Numbered from the stretch's first letter, positions 38,044 through 50,700 are shown. The stretch is 64,000 nucleotides of DNA from Albifimbria verrucaria (GCA_020081605.1 JAHREC010000018.1:4526001-4590000); one strand, 5' to 3'. Notes: generated by a model not told the origin, from the sequence alone. Numbers and translations: made by a program.

Positions 38044-39241
38044 TCAATCCAGGCTCTGGATGATGACCTTGATCGCTCCGCTCTTGGGGTCAGCCGACGT
38101 CTCGAAGGCGTCCTTTGCATCCTCCAGCTTGTAGCGGTGCGTGACCAGCTTGGACAGGTCGATCACGTTGTTCTCCACGAGTCGAATGGCGCGGGGCCAC
38201 GTGTTGCAGTATCGGTACTGCAGCTGAATGTCCACCTCCCTGACGCTGGCGCGCATGAAGGGGATGTTGATCTCGTTCTTGCCGACGCCGATAATGAAGA
38301 CCTTGCCGCCAAATTTGGTGGCCCAGATGGCCGCCGCAATGCTGCTCTCCACACCGGTGCACTCCATTGTGACTGCGGGCTCGATGCCGCCGAATGACTC
38401 GACGATGGCCTTGGCCGACTCCTCGGGCGTGCCCCTCTCAACCTTGTGAGTGATGACGCGAGGGCAGATCTCCTTGGCCTTGGCCAGACGGCTCTCGGAG
38501 ATGTCGGTGATGACCAGCGGGCAAGCACCAGCAGCGGCGAGGCACAGCAGCGTAATCAGACCAATGGGACCGGCACCGCAGATCAGGACGGCATCGCCCA
38601 GCTGAGGGCCAGCACGCTGGATACCCGCGAGCGCTACGCTCAACGGCTCCAGCATCGCACCGTTCTCATACGTCATGTTTCCGATCTTGTGGCACCACAT
38701 AGCCGGGTGGTTCACGTATCGTCGAAGCAGGCCAGGCACGGGGGCGTCGAGAGGAATTCCACACGGTCGCAGCCGTTGTAGCGACCCGTCAGGCATGGCT
38801 CGCACTCGCCGCAGATGACGTTGGGCTCGACGGCCACACGGTCGCCGACCTTGAGATGTGAGACGGAGGGTGCACGGCGATGATCTCGCCAGCGGACTCG
38901 TGGCCCAGGATGTGGTCGCCCTCGACAATCATGGGGCCGATGCAGCCCGCATGCCAGAAATGCACATCGGATCTGAACAAAATTATGCGTAAGTCTTTTC
39001 TGTGCTCATTATTGTTTGAAAGGGGGATCCGATTGAACACCTACCCGCAAATGCCAGTGCTGCGAATGGCAACTGTGACCTCGCCCTCCTTCAGATCGGC
39101 GCCCGCCTTGACGCTCTCAGCAGTCGGCTCTGCGTTGGCGATCCAGAGGTCGTGCTGGGGGTTCGTGTAAACACCAATGTTTGGCTTCAGCGACCCGACG
39201 TCCACGCCCGCGGGGGTCTCGTTGGTAGCTGATGGACTCAT
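38044..39241 (-). CDS. LAD1: L-arabinitol 4-dehydrogenase
   Basis: NAD-dependent zinc enzyme of the medium-chain dehydrogenase family that oxidises L-arabinitol to L-xylulose in fungal L-arabinose catabolism. Predicted 375 residues, matching Trichoderma Lad1 as I recall it. Seen: catalytic-zinc region [18 protein letters not shown] with [12 protein letters not shown], the structural-zinc cysteines CGECEPC, the Rossmann motif ICGAGPIG with TDISESRL, and the ending [18 protein letters not shown]. An intron at 38973-39044 splits Gly-Ser of TGICGS. Two lost C bases shift the frame near 38875 (HPSVSHL expected) and near 38750 ([11 protein letters not shown] expected). Start 39241 gives [12 protein letters not shown], the family N-terminus. 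Xylitol or sorbitol dehydrogenase is less likely given the overall match to Lad1. Confidence 0.93.
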
Positions 39242-41725
39242 TGCGTCGTCGTTGCTTGTTTTCCCTCCAATCCTGAATCGTGACGTTGGGCAAGGCTGCA
39301 GGTGACCGTGGGGGTAGCTGAAGAAGCAGATCTTTCCGTCAAGAGGGACAATGAAGTTCACGGAAGGAAAGGCAGGCGGGTGGCTACCTTCTCGCGGCTT
39401 TTATTTACACACGAGGACTCCAAAGGGGCTCTTTTCATATAGAAGTTTCCTCGGACGTTCCCCACGTTTGGAGACGTCACGCAGGGTCGAACCGCGCATG
39501 TCTGGAACGAAGTGGGGTATACGACTCGGGAGACGTGAGGCCGACGTTGCGATCCGTCTACCGCTCCAATCAAGGCGCCTGAGCGCCAAAAGTCTTCGAG
39601 AACCACCGTTGGGGTAATCCCGCCTCGCAGTGGATACTGGCCCGTCTAGCGCAGCCTCTGCATAGTAAATCGAAGTGTTCACGTGGAGGCAAGCGCCTGT
39701 GCTTACCACTGCGATTGGTGAAACCCCAAGCACACTCCTGGCTCGAGGGCCCTAGATGACTGGTCCGCAACACGGCGTAGGCGTGGCTGGAACGAATGAG
39801 GCAATCCTTCGTTTTTGTCGGTCCAGGGTCCTCATTTCGTTCTTGATATCCGCTGCTTCTGACCCCCAATATCTCCGAGAAACTAGTGGAACGCCAGCGA
39901 GCTTATTTGACCCGGCGGTTATGGACGAGCATATCTTCACTGGCACGGTTAAAAACATTGGTGGATACTGGCGCCTCTGAGCTGGCGGGTCGTTGGGTTA
40001 GACCGAGCCCGGCTTCTCTCAACCGTTCCCATGGAACTTGGCCTCTTCGCCGTGCTAGCAACCAATAGCTAATTGCCTAGTACGGCTCAGCCTCACATAT
40101 ACAGCAAGCACATCCGTTCTCGGTGCTACAGTAGCCCACGGCAAATGGTGGCCGCCGACGTAAAGCTGGGCTGGTCATGCAGCATGTGAGACAGGAGGAG
40201 GGCGATGCTGTTTCCGAGTGGTGGCAGATTCTTGTTGCGCATCGTCACTGGGAACAAATGCGTCAATGAGAATTCAGAGAAACGAAACGACTTGTCAACT
40301 CCGCTGATGCAATCAAGGGTCCCCGAGCACACCCGACTGCTCGCGCTTTGTCGTTGCACTGATGAAACAAGATCCAGCGAGTGCTGCCAGCATGCATCGC
40401 TGAATGGATGCATTAGCTCGTAAATGTATTTTGAGTTGGAGAAGAGTCCCTAATGCCCGAGCGCTGCTTGGCTGCATGAGCCGAAAAGCTATCTTTGGGT
40501 CCCGGATGGGATATATAGGCAAAATACGTCTGTACTCTAAATCATATTCAAACTTGCCAGGGAGTCGGCTTTCTAGCATGTGTAGGGCAAGCACTTGTGA
40601 AACGCTGAGACGGGAGAGGGCAAGCATTCCTCAGTGCCCTTGGCCTCCTCAATGTGCTCTAGGCCAGATGCAGTTCTCCTCCACGAGTGGACGGACATGC
40701 TGTCCTGTTCGTTCTCATCTCGGCCGAGAATGCGAAAGATCACGTAACGACGTTGATTGCACGTGCACCCTATGAAGAGGCTTCTGAGTTGGGGTTATCG
40801 TGTTGGCATGACCAAGAACTGCAAATGGATGGTAGCGATGGCCAGTGCGCCCATATCTCGGTTCTCGTCATCCATGTTGAGCCGATTGTTGGAGATTCTC
40901 CCGGAGTTTGCGTAGATAGGACGCATTGGTCAGAGAACATCACGGAACCTAGCCATCTCCGGAAGTGAGGCAAACTCGGAGACTCGGAGACTCGCCTGTG
41001 CCCTTGCCCCACCAGCGAAAAACAGACATTCATGGTGATGCGAATTCTGCTCTTCCAGCTCTGGGAAAGACAAATGCATGGGCATGATCTGGTAGGTCAA
41101 TCTTATTGCGGGCATCCCCTTCCACGGTGAGACCTCTCAAAACGTAGGACATCGCCCTGCAGATATCTGGTGATAAGCCCATCCCGTTTTAACTACCAGA
41201 CTCGCCGTGGAATGTTGTCTGCACCATAACGCGCGGTTCATCATTGCTTGACTGACCAGGTCTGAATACGCGTTAATGGTGAATGTGGCTCTCAAATCTC
41301 TCTCAGGTGAATTTCGTGAACTCTTTTATTTGGTTCCTGAAAAGGGTCTATGTAGACTAATATGCACTCGAGCGATCCAGTTGAATGACAACTGAGCCCT
41401 GCTGGTTTGATTGACCAGCAATGTCGACCAGTCTCAGCGAACCGGGTATAGCGTCCATGTAAAATTCATATTCGTCGTAAAAGCAACAGACCTTTGTAGT
41501 TCTTGTGTTCCCCAGATTGCCTCCCACACTTGCGCCCAGATCATGCACAGAAATCAAAACCCAATACCAAATATAACGCCTTGGCTCCTCAATGAGGGCT
41601 GTACCCGGTTGCCCTTGTCATTAAAATGTTGGTTCGGAAACGAAACACCATGATGGTATTTTTAGCGTTGCAGCCAGTGCAAGGATGGTGGTCCCCTGTC
41701 CGAGGCCGTCTCGTGTGGCTGTATC
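39242..41725. other. Intergenic region with a possible retroelement scrap
   Basis: No intact gene. A DTGAS-containing frame near 39960 is treated as a finding. The rest shows nothing I can name. Confidence 0.5.
39756..40068 (+). pseudogene. Possible retrotransposon aspartic-protease scrap
   Basis: Two overlapping frames, one ending in FDPAVMDEHIFTGTVKN and the next carrying LKTLVDTGASELAGRWV, join at an A run. LVDTGAS matches the retropepsin active-site pattern of Ty3-like elements, where it follows a short beta-strand segment. No zinc knuckle, reverse transcriptase or terminal repeat is visible nearby, so this may be chance. Confidence 0.25.
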
Positions 41726-41981
41726 TTATTCGCCAACAGAAACAACGACGTCGCCTTTGCACTTTCCGTATGAGCAACACTCGGACGGGTCTAGTTTGCC
41801 ATTGAGTATGGCATCGATCTTAGCCTGGTGGAAGATTGCGGTCAGCATTTGACGGTGTCCATGTTCGTCGAGGGTTGCGATAGGTGCGGCTTACATCAGG
41901 ACACGGCCCACCAGGTCCGATAGGCGCCGCAATGACAGGCAATGCGGCGAAGAGAATGGACAGCAAGAGAGAGGACTGCAT
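41726..41981 (-). CDS. Small secreted cysteine-containing protein (61 aa)
   Basis: A two-exon gene with exons too short to appear as long frames. Exon 1 (41895-41981) encodes a signal peptide, MQSSLLLSILFAALPVIAAP, with a probable cleavage after VIA, then IGPGGPCPD. The intron (41825-41894, 70 bases) has a GTAAGC donor, GCTGAC branch and CAG acceptor. Exon 2 encodes 32 residues including DPSECCSYGKCKGDVV. The mature peptide of about 43 residues has four cysteines in the order C-CC-C, enough for two disulfides. Short secreted proteins with a CCSYGxCKGD-type ending occur in many plant- and insect-associated ascomycetes as I recall, with no firm function; effector-like roles are only a guess. 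The frame is intact. Confidence 0.8.
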
Positions 41982-42916
41982 TTTGCCTACTCAGCAGCTG
42001 GTGCGTGAGTCAAGAAAGAGTGGACGGAAGTGATTGGGAGGCGTCAAGATCGAATGGGAGATTGATCCGAAGATTCCTGCGAGTGGTGGTGTTATCGTAC
42101 CCTGGTTATGGGTGGGTGTATAGATGAAAGGCTTGAAGGTACGGGAATGGAGGACGGTAGATGGTGTGAAAGCGAGTGAATATAAGAAGCAAGCTGGCGA
42201 GGAGGGAGGGAAGAAGGATATATGACGAGATTGAGGGTCTGACAGAAGCTTTAGCCATGCATGCGTGAGTCGGGCTTTCCTCGTCAATCTTGCAACCCTT
42301 TGTGTCATTGCCCTCGTGCCATGACCAGCAATGGGCCGAATTTGGCAACGTGGGACGGGCTGTGGTGCTGCGTGATGAGGCTACTAGAAAGATACCTTGC
42401 GAAACCGAACGCAGACTGGAACCTGTGCGCGCGTTCCGTCCCACGGCTGCTGCCGTGCCAAGCCCGAGACGCCGGCTGCTGTCATGCTCTGTCATGCTCT
42501 GCCCTGTTCTGCGTCTGGTCTGCTTCCCATCGAGCGAGGTCATCAATACGATAAAGCACCTGGAGCCACCACCCAAGCCGCCACCAGCTCTGCGATACGA
42601 GGTCAGGGACCCATTTGGCGGGTTGGTTCGAGAAGAAGGCAGAATCTACGCTAGCGGAAAGCAATGCCGAGAATTTCTCGAAGACATTGGATTCTGCAGA
42701 TGAGGCGAGCCCAAGACAGGGCAAGCCCAAGGTTGAGATGGAGATGGAGATGGTGCGCATTGGCCGAGGTCAAAAGTGAGATGGGATATATTTATTTTTA
42801 CTTTTGTTTTGCATTTCCGCATGTAGACGGTAGGGTAGGTACCTGTTCCTGTTCCTGTAGCAGTGTTAGGCTACCTGTACCTGGACTGGACCACTTGCTC
42901 CTTCCTTAGATTAATT

Positions 42917-42966
42917 GATTGAATGAATGGATGGATGAATGAATGAATGAATGAGTGAATGGGTGG
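42917..42966. repeat. (GAAT)n tetranucleotide array
   Basis: About twelve ATGA/ATGG-type units on the plus strand. The complementary array lies 420 bases downstream. Confidence 0.85.
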
Positions 42967-43386
42967 CATCTGAGCAGGTAGTTGCTGCTTTCGGCAGGAG
43001 CCGACTGGGGAAAGGGCGAGGGGTGGTTCCTTCCCCTGGGGAGGAGGCTCCTTCATGTTTGAGGCAGAGGCAGATCTCACCAACCCCTCGCGCCCTTGAA
43101 CTCTTCGTTCATGCTCCTAGTTTTAGTAGCCTGGCCTTGTCTTTCTACCTGCATGCTCCAACCAACAATTCTCACCTCAAGCTATCGACCAGGTTCGCAA
43201 GGACCATCCTCCGCACAGCAGCACCCTTGGACCATAGCTTTTCATGTGCGAAACCTTCAGCCCTGTGGAAATCTTGTGTCCGAATCCGTCGTCTCATCTT
43301 ACCCGTCTCCGGCGACACCGTCGGGCCCTTCTCTTGAATGCGGACAGGCACCATATCCCGCTGCGCGTCTCATCCCATGAGATCAT

Positions 43387-43421
43387 ACATTCATTCATCC
43401 ATTCATTCATTCATCCATCCC
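43387..43421. repeat. (CATT)n tetranucleotide array
   Basis: About eight CATT/CATC units, the reverse complement in type of the array at 42917-42966. Confidence 0.85.
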
Positions 43422-43717
43422 TGCGATATGTTCGTGCCATTGAGGCAAGGGCCATCTTCCCGCTTCCCCAAGTAAGGCCCGGTTGATGAGGGTCGTTTCA
43501 CCGGCAACCACGGCCAAGTGCCCCTCCATGATATCCACGGCTCCACCAAAGCATGAGTATCGGCGACATCTGGGATGTTTGTCAGGCTGCAGCCTTATAC
43601 TAGATGCCGCCATGACTTTCAGATACCTCACGCTGCCCATGTGCGGCCAGCTCTATTCACCATCACGAGCTTTGGCTAGCTGCAAGGTGATGGAGCTAAA
43701 CAACGGGCATGTGCCTC

Positions 43718-46700
43718 CTATTGTTCTGTTGTGTGGGCCTGAAACTTCCATGCCTCGAGACCAACTCCCGCGAGCATCACTGCCATTCCTTGCTCCAGCA
43801 TCGTGATATCACCTGCATCTGCCACGCCGCTGTACACATCTGTTAGAAGCCCAGCATGGGCCCTCTCGTTTTCTGGGATCCTCCATGTTTTTACTCGCTG
43901 GTCATTGCTGACACTGATGGCGACTAAATCCGTCTCGTTATGGCGTATCATCAACACACCGTTAATGGCTGCCGCATGTGCTTTTCGTATAATTCTTCGA
44001 CTCTTGACTTTGTACTCGCCCCTTTTTCCATTGTCCGCTGGTGATTGTGATAGAGTAGCGATGCCCAACGCATTATCGTCACCGCCGGTAAGTACGCGAT
44101 ATCCATCAGGTCCTGTTAGCATGTCCAGGCTCTTGATGCTGCTCTGATGCAAGCGCACAGCAGACTTCAGATGGAAGGTTCCTCGCCAGTATCTTGTGCC
44201 TGTAGCTCCCAGATAGCTAAGTGGCCGTCAGTCGAGGCCGTCAGTACTGCGAGCCCATCCTCCCAGCTACTTAGGTGGCGTATTTGAGTCAAGCATGCGC
44301 CTGTGTACATTCCCTTGGCCACAAGACTGAACCCGTTACCTGGCCGATAGCGATACGTCTTCAATATGGTGTTCGAGTAACCAAGCGTGATCAACATGCT
44401 ATCGCCACCATCTATCCAGCAGACGTCAAAGTCTGTGATGCGTAAGTCAGCATCGTTGCTCTTGTCGGTCAAGATGCCCTCGCACACAACTCCCAATCCT
44501 GCGTAGCCAGCATCTAGCTGGTGTACTTTCCAAATGAAGAATTCTTCGTTGCCTCCGCTACTCAGAAGATAGTCGTCGCCCAACCACCTAATCCGCTGGA
44601 GGCCTGCCACGTGCGCTTTCATTGATGCAAGAGGCCGCAGAGCGGGCTCCCCGAGTTATCTTCCCCACGCGAGTACTCCCAGATTCGCACCGTTGTATCT
44701 TCAGCACCTGTCGCAAGGTACCGACCATTGTAACTCAGGGCGCGGATCTCTCGTCCGTGCAGGCCTGCCTTGAATGACTTGTGTAATACTCTGTCTGAAG
44801 TGTACATGCACAGTTTCGACGTCTTCGTAAAGGCGAACCGGAACCCGTGCGAGCCTCGGGTGCTAGGGAACAGGACGTAGGTGCGGTGAGCTCCTCCGCA
44901 TTCAACCGTAGCCAGCTCTTCGCGCAGCGTCTCGTTCCATATGACGAAACTTTTACTCCTGAATCCATACATGATCAGCTGCGGAGTGGCATCATTGGTA
45001 AACCATGCTCCCTCGATGAACGGTCCAAAAGGAGGCGATGTTTCGTGGCAGAGCTGGAGCTGGACCTCATCTCCTGTATCAACAATCTTGTATATTCGAA
45101 ACTTTCCATCTCGACTTGTTGCGACGAAGTAAGTAGAATCAGTGCCGCCACCTGTTGACGGTATTGCTACCATGGCAGTAATGGCATCCCTAGTGGGAGT
45201 TGCCAGGTTAAGAACGGGGCGGAACACACCATCAACCCGCTTCATAACAGCGAGCCAGCCACGCCGAGAACCCATGAGAAGATAGTTGCCAACTCTTGCG
45301 GCAGAAAGTGCCACAAACCTGCTATCCAGCCCCTGAACCTCTTCGTGGGTCTGGACTTTGCCTGTGATGGGGTCCAGTGTGATATACTGTCCTACGGAGC
45401 TGCCGTATAGATACACTAGGATTTCTTGGAAACTGGTGGAGTCTTGTTCGCCTGACTGTTGCGAATTCAGATGGCAGATGTCGACGACTCTTCCTGATAG
45501 TTTGATCAAATGGGTCAGACTCTTGTTGGCTGCGTAAAAGTAAACATTGCCAGTAGTGGTTCCGATTACTGCAGTGCCGTTGCGCAAGCCTTTGAGTGCA
45601 TAGCACGCTTTGAGGTCCGGAGCAATAGTCTCTTCAATCTCAAGTTCCTGCCACTGAATTCCTTCCTTGAATGTTCCCAAGAGGAGCCTACCCCATGAGG
45701 TCGTTGCTAAAATCTCATTTGGTGAGATAAAGTCATAGCGGTTAACTATTTCCTCTTTTCGGCCGTCCACGGGACGTGGTGAAGGTATGTTTGCAAGGAT
45801 ATCACGAACTTCAAAAGTCATAACTCCTTGGGCCGGCAACGGGATCGGCTTCCCAGGCTCAATAGTCTGGTGCTGATTTCCCACAATCGGCTCATCTTCT
45901 ATGAGAGACACTTTACCATCGGCGCCACCAATGGCGATGAACGTTCGATCATCAGTATCCAGCAAGGCATTGGACCACAGATTCTTTCCTGGTGTAGTGA
46001 GAAAGTTTGCTTGTGAAGCAAACTTCCGGTCACTGCCCGCGCTGCGCTCTTGTTGGCTTCTTCCGCCGGTACTATGCTGGGCGCGAGGCTTAATTGCCAT
46101 CTCTGAGCAGTCGAGTCCTCGCCGAACGAGTATACAGCGGTACCGGTTTGCATGCTGGTACCCGTGCGTTGCTTCGCAAACTTGACGCCCCAGATTCGCG
46201 AAATGTGCCCCATGGTTACGGCAACGGGTGTGGCGGCTTCGCCAATGCCTTCCGACTGTGTAGTGTCAGATGCCGAGATAAATCCAGTCTCGCGTATCTC
46301 GTTGAGACGGGACCGAGCGGCATCCCTCGTGTGACTGTTGGAGGGGCGTTCGGTGATATCCCAGATACGGACCGTCCTATCATCGCTGCAGCTTGCAAGG
46401 AATCGTGCTGTTGATCCATCATCCAGCACAAAAGGCTGAGAAATGTCCATGCCAAAGATGGAGCCCTCATGGCCGGTCAGAATGAAGAGCATCTCGTACG
46501 CCGCATCGCCAGATCGATCAAGATAGTACTTCCACACGAGGATCTCTCCGAAGAAACTTCCACCAGCAACCAAAACACAATCCTCAGAAAGCCATGTGAG
46601 GTGTGCGGCGGAAAGGATCGGTCGAGACGGCGAAACCGTGTCGCCTAGTACGGGTTGTGACCTGTCTGTGCTGTTGACCTTCACAGTGACCGCTTCGTTG

Positions 46701-47172
46701 TGCGCCGTGACGAGAACTAAGCACGACGCATCGTAAGGTGACACTGCGGCCCTATAGATCCAGTCAGGAGCCTCGATATACACCATGGCCGGGGCGCCAC
46801 TGCGATCAAGCTCGAGGCCATCAGCGGAGAAGAGCGCCGCTTGGCACGCCCCCATGCAAGAACATGTCCATTATCAACACATATCCCATGAATAGGCTGT
46901 TCAGCAAAGACAGCGAACCGGCAGACAGGCCGGCCGGAGACGGCCTCGTAGACACGGAGGCAGTTGTCCTCGGCGGCGAGGACGTACAGCAAGCCGGTAG
47001 ATGGACCGCGGTACAGCGTCAGAGCCGTGATAGGGACTTGGCAGAACTCGCGGGCCAATATGCCGCCGCTGCTGCGCAGGCCTTGCGCCTGGATCTGCGA
47101 GTGGTGAGCTCTGTGTGTCCTTGGACATGAAGGATGGCGGGGTGTGGAGGGGTCACGCACATGTGCAGCCAT
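43718..47172 (-). CDS. TRM734: WD-repeat protein WDR6/Trm734 (Rtt10) homologue
   Basis: Large WD40 protein, about 1,150 residues without introns. Its yeast counterpart Trm734 partners Trm7 to 2'-O-methylate position 34 of tRNAs, and human WDR6 does the same with FTSJ1. Diagnostic blocks are LTGHEGSIFGMDIS, FLASCSDDRTVRIWDI and GHISRIWGVKFA, in the order of the family, then FSLHPGKNLWSNAL and YLATGAEDTTVRIWEYS. Four single-base losses shift the frame, each repaired by one base: near 46850 (G run, VLAWGACQAALFS), near 45985 (LHPGKN), near 44645 (SPALRPLAS) and near 44175 (EEPFHLKSAV). The start is uncertain: 47172 is the first in-frame ATG of a long opening segment, and one near 47128 (MSKDTQSSP) would need another frame change. 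Confidence 0.88.
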
Positions 47173-47728
47173 CTGGCTCAAGTGAACAGAAACCGGCTAC
47201 CAGGTCAATATTTCATTTTACAGGTCGAGCCCAACCAGGTTCTCCTCTTTCTCTTTGAGGAGAGGCCTGTCCACGTCTGATCAAATGAGTGTTTCGGGTG
47301 ACGTTGAGGGAGAATCTAGTGGGTGACTCGATGCAGCATATGAAATGGGTCTAGAAAATTTTCGTGTACCAGCCAGCATCAGCCTCTGAGGTTGATACTT
47401 ATAGACCACCGTCATAATATTCACGACCTTGAGATAAAATGCACAACTCGGCTGATTAATTCATTGACTGATAATTGGTATTGGTATTGACTTGAGCGCC
47501 TGCAATTCCTCGCGCGCGCGGTATCCAGAAAACATTCTACATAATTACAATCAAAGCCCTGCCGGGTATCATACAGTCATAATGCTAGACACTCAAGTGC
47601 CTGTCCATCTCTCCCTGTGTCCTAAAAGAAATAATCACCCAAAACGCCAGAAGTGCTCAAAAGGACCATCGTCAACGTCCAACTTCATACATAAGCTTTT
47701 TCAACATCTGTTTGCAAACTATGAAGCT
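47173..47728. other. Intergenic region upstream of TRM734
   Basis: Somewhat AT-richer than the genes. Holds the TRM734 promoter and the SUR7-family 3' end. Nothing else seen. Confidence 0.55.
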
Positions 47729-48723
47729 TTACACCCTGTGGGAGTAGGGCTCGTAAGCCATGTCAGTACGGGCGCTTGCGTCGGGGTAGCGGGGAGCGCC
47801 GTAAGACGAAGGCTGCTGGTGGTTGTAGACACCGGTGGTCATCTCGTGGCTGTTGCCGCCGATGGGGGCATAGCCAGTTCCAGGAGGGCCAAACAGCTTC
47901 TCGCCGCTAGAGTTGGAGTGCTTGGTCTTGCGGCTACCATGCTCAGGCTTGCAGCAGCAGATGGTGAAGAGCCAGAACAGACCAGCGCCGAGGGCGAAAG
48001 CGAACGAGATCCAGACAGTGGCCAGGTACCTGCCGTTGATAGCACCACGAGCTCCGTACCACTTAGCGGTAGCCTCGACAGCGCCAATGACGACGGCGGC
48101 CTGGACGGTAGCGAGAGTAGCAGCGACACCGACCAGGGCGGTAGCGAGGCCGGCGATGAGCCAGGTGATGCAGGAGACGACGCGAGAGAAGTTGGAGAAG
48201 ATACCGACAATGAGCTCGGCACCTAGAGCGACGAGAGCAACAATGGTAGCAACCTGGGTCCACTTGGAGACGCGGACAAAGGCCTTGAGGGCACCCTCGA
48301 TCTCATCAGGAGGTCGAGCTTCCTGCCAAAGTGGCCCAGGTTCTCAATGTAGGTGGAGTTGAGGGAGTCAGAGGCCCAGTCGAACTTGGACTTGGTGCAG
48401 TGGCGCTCGTCGCTGCCGAACTCGACGTAGCAGAAGCCCCAGAGGTTGATGTCGTACGTCTTTGCGAGGTTCAGGTCCTTGGCGGTGATGTTGTTCTTCT
48501 GGACGTTGTCTTCGTCGCGTCGGTTGGGGAGGTCGATGCCGAGGAACTTGTCGTTGACGTTGTCAAAGTTGGCCTCGCTGATGGAGATGTCCTCGGCGTC
48601 GAGGCTGAAGAGGTAGAGGCGGTTGTGGGTGACACCACTGAGGGTAGCGATGAGCATGGAGACGATGGCGCCGATGGTGAGGATCATGGGCAGAGCCACG
48701 CAAACGAAACGTCCGGCACCCAT
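47729..48723 (-). CDS. SUR7/PalI-family plasma-membrane protein
   Basis: Four-span membrane protein of about 331 residues, no intron. A first transmembrane helix (FVCVALPMILTIGAIVSMLI) is followed by an extracellular loop with NLTAA-like NITAKDLNLAKTYDINLWGFC and a conserved cysteine pair (GFCYVEF...RHCTKS). Three more helices follow (VATIVALVALGAELIVGIF; WLIAGLATALVGVAATLATV; LATVWISFAFALGAGLFWLF). The cytosolic tail is CCCKPEHGSRK...AYEPYSHRV, the usual ending in this fungal group. Family members sit in eisosomes or at the cell periphery and affect wall and membrane organisation. One C lost near 48312 breaks LDLPDEIEGALKAF. Start 48723 gives the typical MGAGRF. Confidence 0.9.
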
Positions 48724-50574
48724 TGTGAAGGATTGCTGTTAAGGAGATGACGTAGAGTTAGGAAGGATGGAGGTTCCGGGTTGTATAAGAACGAGCGGTG
48801 GTGTTCACTCTTCTGATGGATGGAGCGAGTGTTGTTTGCTCGTCAACGAAAGAAGGCAGAAAACCCACACGAAACTCGCGATGGAATGGAAAAGTCTGTG
48901 CAGGAGCAGATGGCCAAGAGGATGAGGGTGAGACGACTGGGCATGTGTTTTATAAATTAGAAGTGCTGACAGGATTAGGGATCAACCAGCATCTCCCAGC
49001 GTGGCGGCAGGGCCTGGCATGGGGGGTCGCGACGAGCTGGGCTGAGGTGGCGCAGCTACTAAGCATAGCTCTACTAAGGGAAGTACAGGGCAGTCCACCT
49101 TACGTACCTCCTTTCGGCGGTACCTTGGGCTACCTGGTCGACAGCAATGAAACACACGCACCTGCAGGTACAGGTACCGGCAGCGAGGCTGAGGCAGTGG
49201 CAGCCGTTGGTGGAGCGACTGCGCATTTCGAGTACAGGAGTACGGAAGAGCGAAACAGAGCGCAGCTCACGATGCACTAAGAGTACTTTAGCCTGGGCAT
49301 ATCAACACAAGGACCCATCGTCAGCCCCGAAAGCCTCAGAGCTACTGTAGCTTGCTGCCACCGTGCTGTGTACCGGGTCCTTCGCGCGCGGTCGCGATGC
49401 CGTCCTGGTACCGCTACGTTTTTTCCCGCGAGGTCCCTGTTTTTCTCCCCTTTCCTCCCAGCAGCTTGGGCAGCTAAACCCATGCGCCGCAGGCTTGTGC
49501 CAAATTCAGATCACCATGTGTAATGTAGGGGTTCCATGCCAATTTGGCAATATCTTGGCAGTACCTCCCGAATTCCCCTTCGAGGAATGTTCCCAGCACA
49601 AGTGATCGTGTTCGAAAAGGCTCCGCGAGAAATAAGACTGTTGTTTCATGTCCGTCCGTAGGTAGGCTACTAACCCACGCTATTCACAGATCAGCATTGG
49701 GTCAGATCGCATCTACTTCTCTTACCCTTCGCATGAACGCACCGAAAATCGTCTTGCACCGCGTAAAGTGCGCGAGCTCGATCCAGCGCGGGCCCCTGTT
49801 ACAACTTGACCACTGCGACCCTACCTGGCCTTGGCGTGGCAAGCAACCAGCTCCCTCTCCTGTCGCAGGCATATTTTGCCCCCATCCCTCTCTGAGGAAA
49901 GCCTCCCTTCCCCAAGTTTGACACGCGTCAGGTCTCCTGATTGACATGGGTCTGTGGAACTCGGTGATGGGCCGGTGACATGGGCGGGCATCGATCTGCC
50001 AAGTGATGAGCAGAATATGGAGTTCCTCCACCACACAGTTCCCGAACAGCGAAAAAGCGAAAGAAGAGAGGGGACCGGCCACTGTCCTGCGTAAAACAAT
50101 CGGGAAGATCTTTAGGAACATGCATATCAAGTGTCGCTTTCAAAACTTCATCTCACATCAGATGTGCAGCACACCATTCGTCCATATTCTGCTCCCGCAT
50201 GCGTCGTAATTACCCGCTCAGTAATGTAGCGAGAGACAATCACATCTCGAGAGTTGTTGTGCAACCTCTTACAAAGCCTTAGGCGAGCACAAGCTGTAGT
50301 CGTAACCAGCTGTGTCAAACTAGCAACCCTGTCCCGCGACAGCCGTCCGATGGCAGGACCAGGGTAACAATCTGTGTCCCGAATTCGTGAAATCAAGCTT
50401 GGCAGCGGCATATTCTTCTTCTTCGGCATCTTTTTCTCGGCGCCGAGACTCTCCTCAGTCAGCCCCTCCATTCTCAGAACAGAAAGCCACCAAATGGTGA
50501 GCAAAACAGGGTGGACTGTAGAGTGCAGGCCGCAGACCTTTTCCTTAGAATATCGTTCGTGAAACAGCAGAAGA

Positions 50575-50700
50575 AAATCCAAAAATTAGTATAGAAATAC
50601 AAGGATATAATTACAAAATTTATTCAAATAATACACTGACGTTATACCAATATAAATCTAGTATTAATTGATCCTTATTCTTACTTATCAGTACTTACAG
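50575..50700. other. AT-rich patch
   Basis: About 125 bases dominated by A and T with many TA steps, in otherwise GC-balanced DNA. The edges are abrupt. It could be a decayed, RIP-mutated element or a simple AT-rich spacer. Confidence 0.6.

Larger units (their letters stand above)
41982..43717. other. Intergenic region with two microsatellites in opposite sense
   Basis: Contains the promoter side of the small secreted protein gene, a TAGGTACC motif cluster at 42831-42885 and the two tetranucleotide arrays listed separately. No gene seen. Confidence 0.55.

Noticed and set aside
39470..39560. Possible tRNA T-arm (GGTTCGACC) on the minus strand
   Set aside because: No A box, no matching acceptor stem and no poly-T terminator.
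47492..48226. 244-codon plus-strand frame opposite the SUR7-family gene
   Set aside because: The minus strand gives a complete conserved membrane protein; this frame is its antisense.
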